A stretch of DNA of 64,000 nucleotides, taken from positions 1 through 64,000 of the forward strand of contig NZ_ABEA03000099.1 in the NCBI RefSeq assembly GCF_000171235.2. Direction: 5' to 3'. The notes below the pieces were generated by a model that ran no database searches, had not been told where the DNA came from, and saw only the letters and a list, made by a program, of their open reading frames with translations. How positions within the stretch are numbered: the stretch's first letter is position 1; each line of letters starts with the position of its first letter. Positions 60,801 to 64,000 of this stretch are shown piece after piece. Both the position numbers and the translations under genes were made by a program. The stretch is from Geminisphaera colitermitum TAV2. Its GTDB lineage: Bacteria; Verrucomicrobiota; Verrucomicrobiia; Opitutales; Opitutaceae.

Positions 60801-63281
60801 ATGCGCCCATCCATCCAAACCGTCCGTAGTTTAATTGGCACTACCGCCCTTGCCATCACTGGCCTCGCACTTCTCACCGCAGCCACAAATGCGATGACAC
60901 AAACCATCAAGCAACCGGGCATTGTGCTCCAGGCAAAGACATGGAACGACATCCAAGTGCAGGACGAAACCGGCAAGACGCTGCTCACGCTCAGCGGCCT
61001 TGAAGTAAAACCCAAACCACGCATCAAAACCACGGCGGGCGCCATCAAGGAAATCACCACCCCGGACGGCCTGCCCGCCATCGAAGTGGATTACACTCTC
61101 ACTGGATCGGACAACACCCCCAGCGAACTCAAACTCACCGGACTCTTTGCCCCCAAACCCGGTCGTGTGGACGTCACCTACATCCTCTCCAACGTCCCGC
61201 CGGACGCCAAGATTAGCGACAGCATGTTTGGTCGCCGCCTTGCAAACGGCGCGGTCGAACTCCCTGCCGGCAAACTCGGACTCTGGAAACGCCACGCGCA
61301 CGGCGGCCAGCCACAAGAACACCCCGACGGCAAAATCGCCCTCTATCAAATCGGCGATCAAATCCTTGGCCTCGCCTTTGATTCCACCAACCGCGTCAAC
61401 CTCGGATGGAAAGACGCACGCGCCCACCACATCGGCTTCATCAAATCCCCCGACGCTGCGCATCCTCCCGCCACTCCCGCCACTCCCGCGGTCCCCCCCC
61501 CCCCCCCCGCGGTCCCCGCCACTTACACTGCGAATTTTTCTGTGATAATTTCCCCCAGTGACTGGCCAGTTGAATTCGTTTCCGCCCGCTGGCACGGACG
61601 CCCCGTTGGTCTGAAACTCGGCACCGACAAACTCTACAACTGGTGGACCTCCACCCCCGGCCAACCCGCTGACAAACAACCCGCGCTCACCCTCAAAAAC
61701 ACGCTTGCGAACACCTCACTCACCTCGCGCACCGTCACCCTAAAACACTGGGTCCGCGACTTCGCCGGCAACTACGTTTCCCGCCAGACACGCGACCTCG
61801 AACTCGCCGCCGGACAAACCCTCACCGAAGACATCAAATTCCAACCCTCCCCCGATTCCATCGACCCCACGCGCGACATCTTTTTTGCCGAAGTTTCCAT
61901 CGCTGACAAAACCACCGGGGAAGAACTCGCCTTTGCCCGCACCAACCTCGCACTCCTCCCACCGCACGAGTTCAAAGGCACCTCTGCCGAAAGCATCTTT
62001 GGCATCGCCGCCTACTGGCCCTTTCCCGACGAAACCTCCGTGCAAAGCCTCATGGAACGCATGGGCGTCCGCTGGTATCGCCAAGGCAACACCCACGACT
62101 ACAAAAACATCACCGCCCTCCGCCACACTCAGATCCCCAAGAAAACTTACGACGAAGACACCGCCGCCGGCGACAAATGGATACGGGAGCAACTGCAACT
62201 CTGCGTCGATCACGCCAACCCCGCCTGGGAATTTGGCAACGAAATCAACTACGCCGTCATGAGTATCGGCATGGGCGATACAGTGAAAGACCAGGAACGC
62301 GCCAAACGCGTTGCCAAATATCTCGGCTGGGTAAAAGCCATCCGCCGTATCCAAAAAGAAATGGGCGCTCCTGCCGCCGACGTGAAACTCCTCAGCGTGG
62401 GACTCGCCGGCATGGACGTTAAATTCGCCGACGCCATTCAGGACGCCGGAGGCTGGAAACTCCTCGACGGACTGGCCGTTCACCCCGGACGCGGCAACTT
62501 CACGCCCGATTATCCCGTCTCCGAACCTTGGCAAAACTGGACGCACGGCGCTTACGGCAACTACTGGAACTACTACGGCTCCGTCCGCACCGCCGCCGAA
62601 CTCGTAAAAAAATACGGCGACACTCCGCAAAAACCCAAGGAACTCTGGCTCACCGAAGTTTACGCCTGCGCCTATCCCAACAGCTTTTGGGAAGACTCCC
62701 TGCGCCACGGCACCGAAAACGCCATCCTCTCCTTTGGCCTCGCCATGAGTGCCAACGTGAAAGCCCTCATGTGGTATCAATTATTTGATACAGTCTGGTT
62801 CGACAAACTCGGTGTGAACCCAAAAGACCGCGAATATTATTTCGGTCTCATCAACCGCGACCTCAGCCTCAAGCCCGCGCTCCTTGCCTACGCCGCCGCC
62901 GCCGAGGAACTCGACCAGGCAAAGTTTGTTCGCTGGCTCAAATTCCCCAAGTCCGCCAACGGCGAAGAAAGCAAAACCCGTGGCCTGCTTTTCGACACTC
63001 CGCGCGGCCCCATGACGATCCTCTGGGATCGAACCGACGGCTACGTTCTCAGCGAAAAACAAAAAGACTTCGCCTCACCCGAAGCCTGGACCGATGAATG
63101 GCGTAGTCGCGTTTCCACTACACTTCCCCTTGCGCACGGCCAGACGACGCTTACCGCCATCAATTCGATCGGACAGCGCAAACAAGTGCCTGCCGATGCC
63201 GCCAACAAAAGCACCGTTACCCTCAAACTCACCGGCGCCCCGGTGATCGTTTACGGACTCGACGTTACAAAGCTCAAATAA
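60801..63281 (+). CDS. secreted clan GH-A-like glycoside hydrolase (cluster E)
   Basis: 826 residues from ATG 60801. The signal peptide is TTALAITGLALLTAATNA. Residues ~30-380 are beta-sandwich domains split by a Pro-rich linker (PPPPPAVP) encoded by a 15-nt C run (61493-61507, residues ~231-236). The barrel (~390-700) has SVQSLMERMGVRWYRQGN, candidate acid/base Glu481 in WEFGNEINY and candidate nucleophile Glu619 in LWLTEVYACAYP. The family is uncertain (GH39/GH5-like). A frameshift in the C run would delete the catalytic domain. Confidence 0.72.
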   Translation: MRPSIQTVRSLIGTTALAITGLALLTAATNAMTQTIKQPGIVLQAKTWNDIQVQDETGKTLLTLSGLEVKPKPRIKTTAGAIKEITTPDGLPAIEVDYTLTGSDNTPSELKLTGLFAPKPGRVDVTYILSNVPPDAKISDSMFGRRLANGAVELPAGKLGLWKRHAHGGQPQEHPDGKIALYQIGDQILGLAFDSTNRVNLGWKDARAHHIGFIKSPDAAHPPATPATPAVPPPPPAVPATYTANFSVIISPSDWPVEFVSARWHGRPVGLKLGTDKLYNWWTSTPGQPADKQPALTLKNTLANTSLTSRTVTLKHWVRDFAGNYVSRQTRDLELAAGQTLTEDIKFQPSPDSIDPTRDIFFAEVSIADKTTGEELAFARTNLALLPPHEFKGTSAESIFGIAAYWPFPDETSVQSLMERMGVRWYRQGNTHDYKNITALRHTQIPKKTYDEDTAAGDKWIREQLQLCVDHANPAWEFGNEINYAVMSIGMGDTVKDQERAKRVAKYLGWVKAIRRIQKEMGAPAADVKLLSVGLAGMDVKFADAIQDAGGWKLLDGLAVHPGRGNFTPDYPVSEPWQNWTHGAYGNYWNYYGSVRTAAELVKKYGDTPQKPKELWLTEVYACAYPNSFWEDSLRHGTENAILSFGLAMSANVKALMWYQLFDTVWFDKLGVNPKDREYYFGLINRDLSLKPALLAYAAAAEELDQAKFVRWLKFPKSANGEESKTRGLLFDTPRGPMTILWDRTDGYVLSEKQKDFASPEAWTDEWRSRVSTTLPLAHGQTTLTAINSIGQRKQVPADAANKSTVTLKLTGAPVIVYGLDVTKLK
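61493..61507 (+). repeat. 15-nt C run inside the cluster E glycosidase gene
   Basis: In-frame proline-encoding tract upstream of the catalytic barrel; flanked by ACTCCCGCCACTCCCGC short repeats. Confidence 0.85.
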
Positions 63282-63308
63282 CACCTGCGCGACATTTCTC
63301 GTTTCCCT

Positions 63309-63324
63309 CCCCCCCCCCCCCCCC
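63309..63324 (+). repeat. 16-nt C run downstream of the cluster E glycosidase
   Basis: Begins 27 nt after the glycosidase stop and abuts the left arm of the inverted repeat at 63325. It is in the leader of the trehalase-like gene. Confidence 0.85.
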
Positions 63325-63462
63325 GGTAGGGAGGCCTCTCCGACGCCTCCGCTCCGACGCCTCCGCTCCCCGATACATCCGCCCACCACCACGCATCACC
63401 CACCAAAGATAAGCGCTATTTTTCACCCTGCATTGCGGAGGCCTCGGAGAGACCTCCCTACC
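63325..63462. repeat. inverted repeat element with GGTAGGGAGG arms
   Basis: Left arm 63325-63352 and right arm 63435-63462 are inverted copies matching at 26 of 28 positions (outer ends GGTAGGGAGG / CCTCCCTACC). The left arm continues into a 14-bp direct repeat (CCGACGCCTCCGCT twice). The right arm ends 4 nt before the trehalase-like ATG. This is a third palindromic repeat family, distinct from the RAYT-linked REP. Confidence 0.8.
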
Positions 63463-63466
63463 GTTT

Positions 63467-64000
63467 ATGCCAGCAACGTTTACCGAAACAAATTTCCCCG
63501 CCGAAACCACCTCACGTGCCGCTGCCGCTGCAAGTATCGCTGCCGCCGTTCGCGATTTCATCCAAGCCAATTGGAACGCGACCCTTCGCTCGCACACGCA
63601 AGACGAAGGCACGCTGCTCGGCCTCCCGCATCCCTACACCGTGCCCTGCCGACGCGCGATGTTTCAGGAACTCTATTATTGGGACACTTATTTCACGGCG
63701 TTTGGACTCGTTGGCAGCCCCGACACACTCCCCCTTGCGGAGAACAACCTGCGCAATTTCGTTCACGAAATTGAGCGCCACGGATTCATTCCCAACGGCA
63801 ACCGCAGCTACTACCTGAACCGCTCGCAACCGCCCTACTTTGCGCCCTTCGTGATCTTGCTTCGCAAGCACGGCTCCTTCGAACGTCCCGGCGGACTCGA
63901 CATATCCACCGTGCTTCGCGCCCTCCGTGCCGAACACGCCTTTTGGACCACCCGACGCGCCACCCCTGCTGGCACACCTGCCGCCGGACTTTCCCGCTAC
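63467..64000 (+). CDS. GH37 trehalase-like protein, N-terminal part (runs off the window)
   Basis: 178 codons are present from ATG 63467; the frame stays open to the window end. LPHPYTVPCRRAMFQELYYW followed by DTYFTAFGL is the first trehalase signature region (E-L-Y-Y-W-D), and FIPNGNRSYYLNRSQPPYF is the strongly conserved GH37 segment. Trehalases hydrolyse alpha,alpha-trehalose to glucose. No signal peptide is visible at this start, so it is probably cytosolic. The start codon abuts a palindromic repeat arm and no clear Shine-Dalgarno sequence is seen. Confidence 0.85.
   Translation, partial: MPATFTETNFPAETTSRAAAAASIAAAVRDFIQANWNATLRSHTQDEGTLLGLPHPYTVPCRRAMFQELYYWDTYFTAFGLVGSPDTLPLAENNLRNFVHEIERHGFIPNGNRSYYLNRSQPPYFAPFVILLRKHGSFERPGGLDISTVLRALRAEHAFWTTRRATPAGTPAAGLSRY

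Overview
This 64 kb window is GC-rich chromosomal DNA from a heterotrophic bacterium that looks like a Verrucomicrobiota member of the Opitutaceae type. That placement is an inference. It rests on six PEP-CTERM secreted proteins, four single-gene prepilin-like proteins with a [17 protein letters not shown] leader, LacI regulators paired with glycoside hydrolases, no SusC/SusD pair, and many palindromic intergenic repeats. No rRNA, tRNA, CRISPR array or phage was recognised.

Layout. (1) 1-2.6 kb: the start of an AraC-type regulator, a divergent Gfo/Idh/MocA oxidoreductase, and a REP-associated tyrosine transposase (RAYT) between two REP palindromes. (2) 2.6-14.9 kb, all on the minus strand: membrane-lipid and membrane-protein genes. 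These are two acyltransferase/acyl-ACP synthetase fusions, the LplT lysophospholipid flippase, the rRNA methylase RsmE, a DUF2157/GDYXXLXY pair and a large DUF2339 membrane protein. (3) 15.1-26.2 kb, cluster A: LacI regulator, PEP-CTERM beta-repeat protein, prepilin-like protein, secreted protein, clan-A glycosidase, SGNH hydrolase and acetyl-xylan-esterase-like enzyme. (4) 26.2-35.3 kb, cluster B: LacI regulator, prepilin-like protein, GH71-like glucanase with LamG, two paralogous jelly-roll proteins (one PEP-CTERM) and GH42 beta-galactosidase. (5) 35.3-39.0 kb: small secreted protein, alkaline phosphatase and PEP-CTERM protein. (6) 39.0-49.5 kb, cluster C: clan-A glycosidase, secreted protein, GH2-like protein, PEP-CTERM protein, PEP-CTERM SGNH hydrolase, prepilin-like protein and LacI regulator. 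(7) 49.6-57.7 kb, cluster D: LacI regulator, MDR dehydrogenase, Gfo/Idh/MocA oxidoreductase, GH4 alpha-galactosidase with an extra C-terminal domain, prepilin-like protein and XylR-like AraC regulator. (8) 57.9-64.0 kb, cluster E: LamG protein, PEP-CTERM beta-repeat protein, clan-A glycosidase and the start of a GH37 trehalase.

The same parts recur: one sugar-sensing regulator, one prepilin-like protein, one PEP-CTERM surface protein, and hydrolases plus oxidoreductases. This suggests modular saccharide-utilisation loci in which the prepilin-like and PEP-CTERM proteins may do the surface job that SusC/D-type proteins do in Bacteroidetes. That role is a hypothesis. A second theme is the density of long homopolymer C tracts (9-20 nt, nearly always C on the coding strand). 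They lie in 5' leaders and inside several enzymes and one regulator, and they look like slippage-prone contingency sites.
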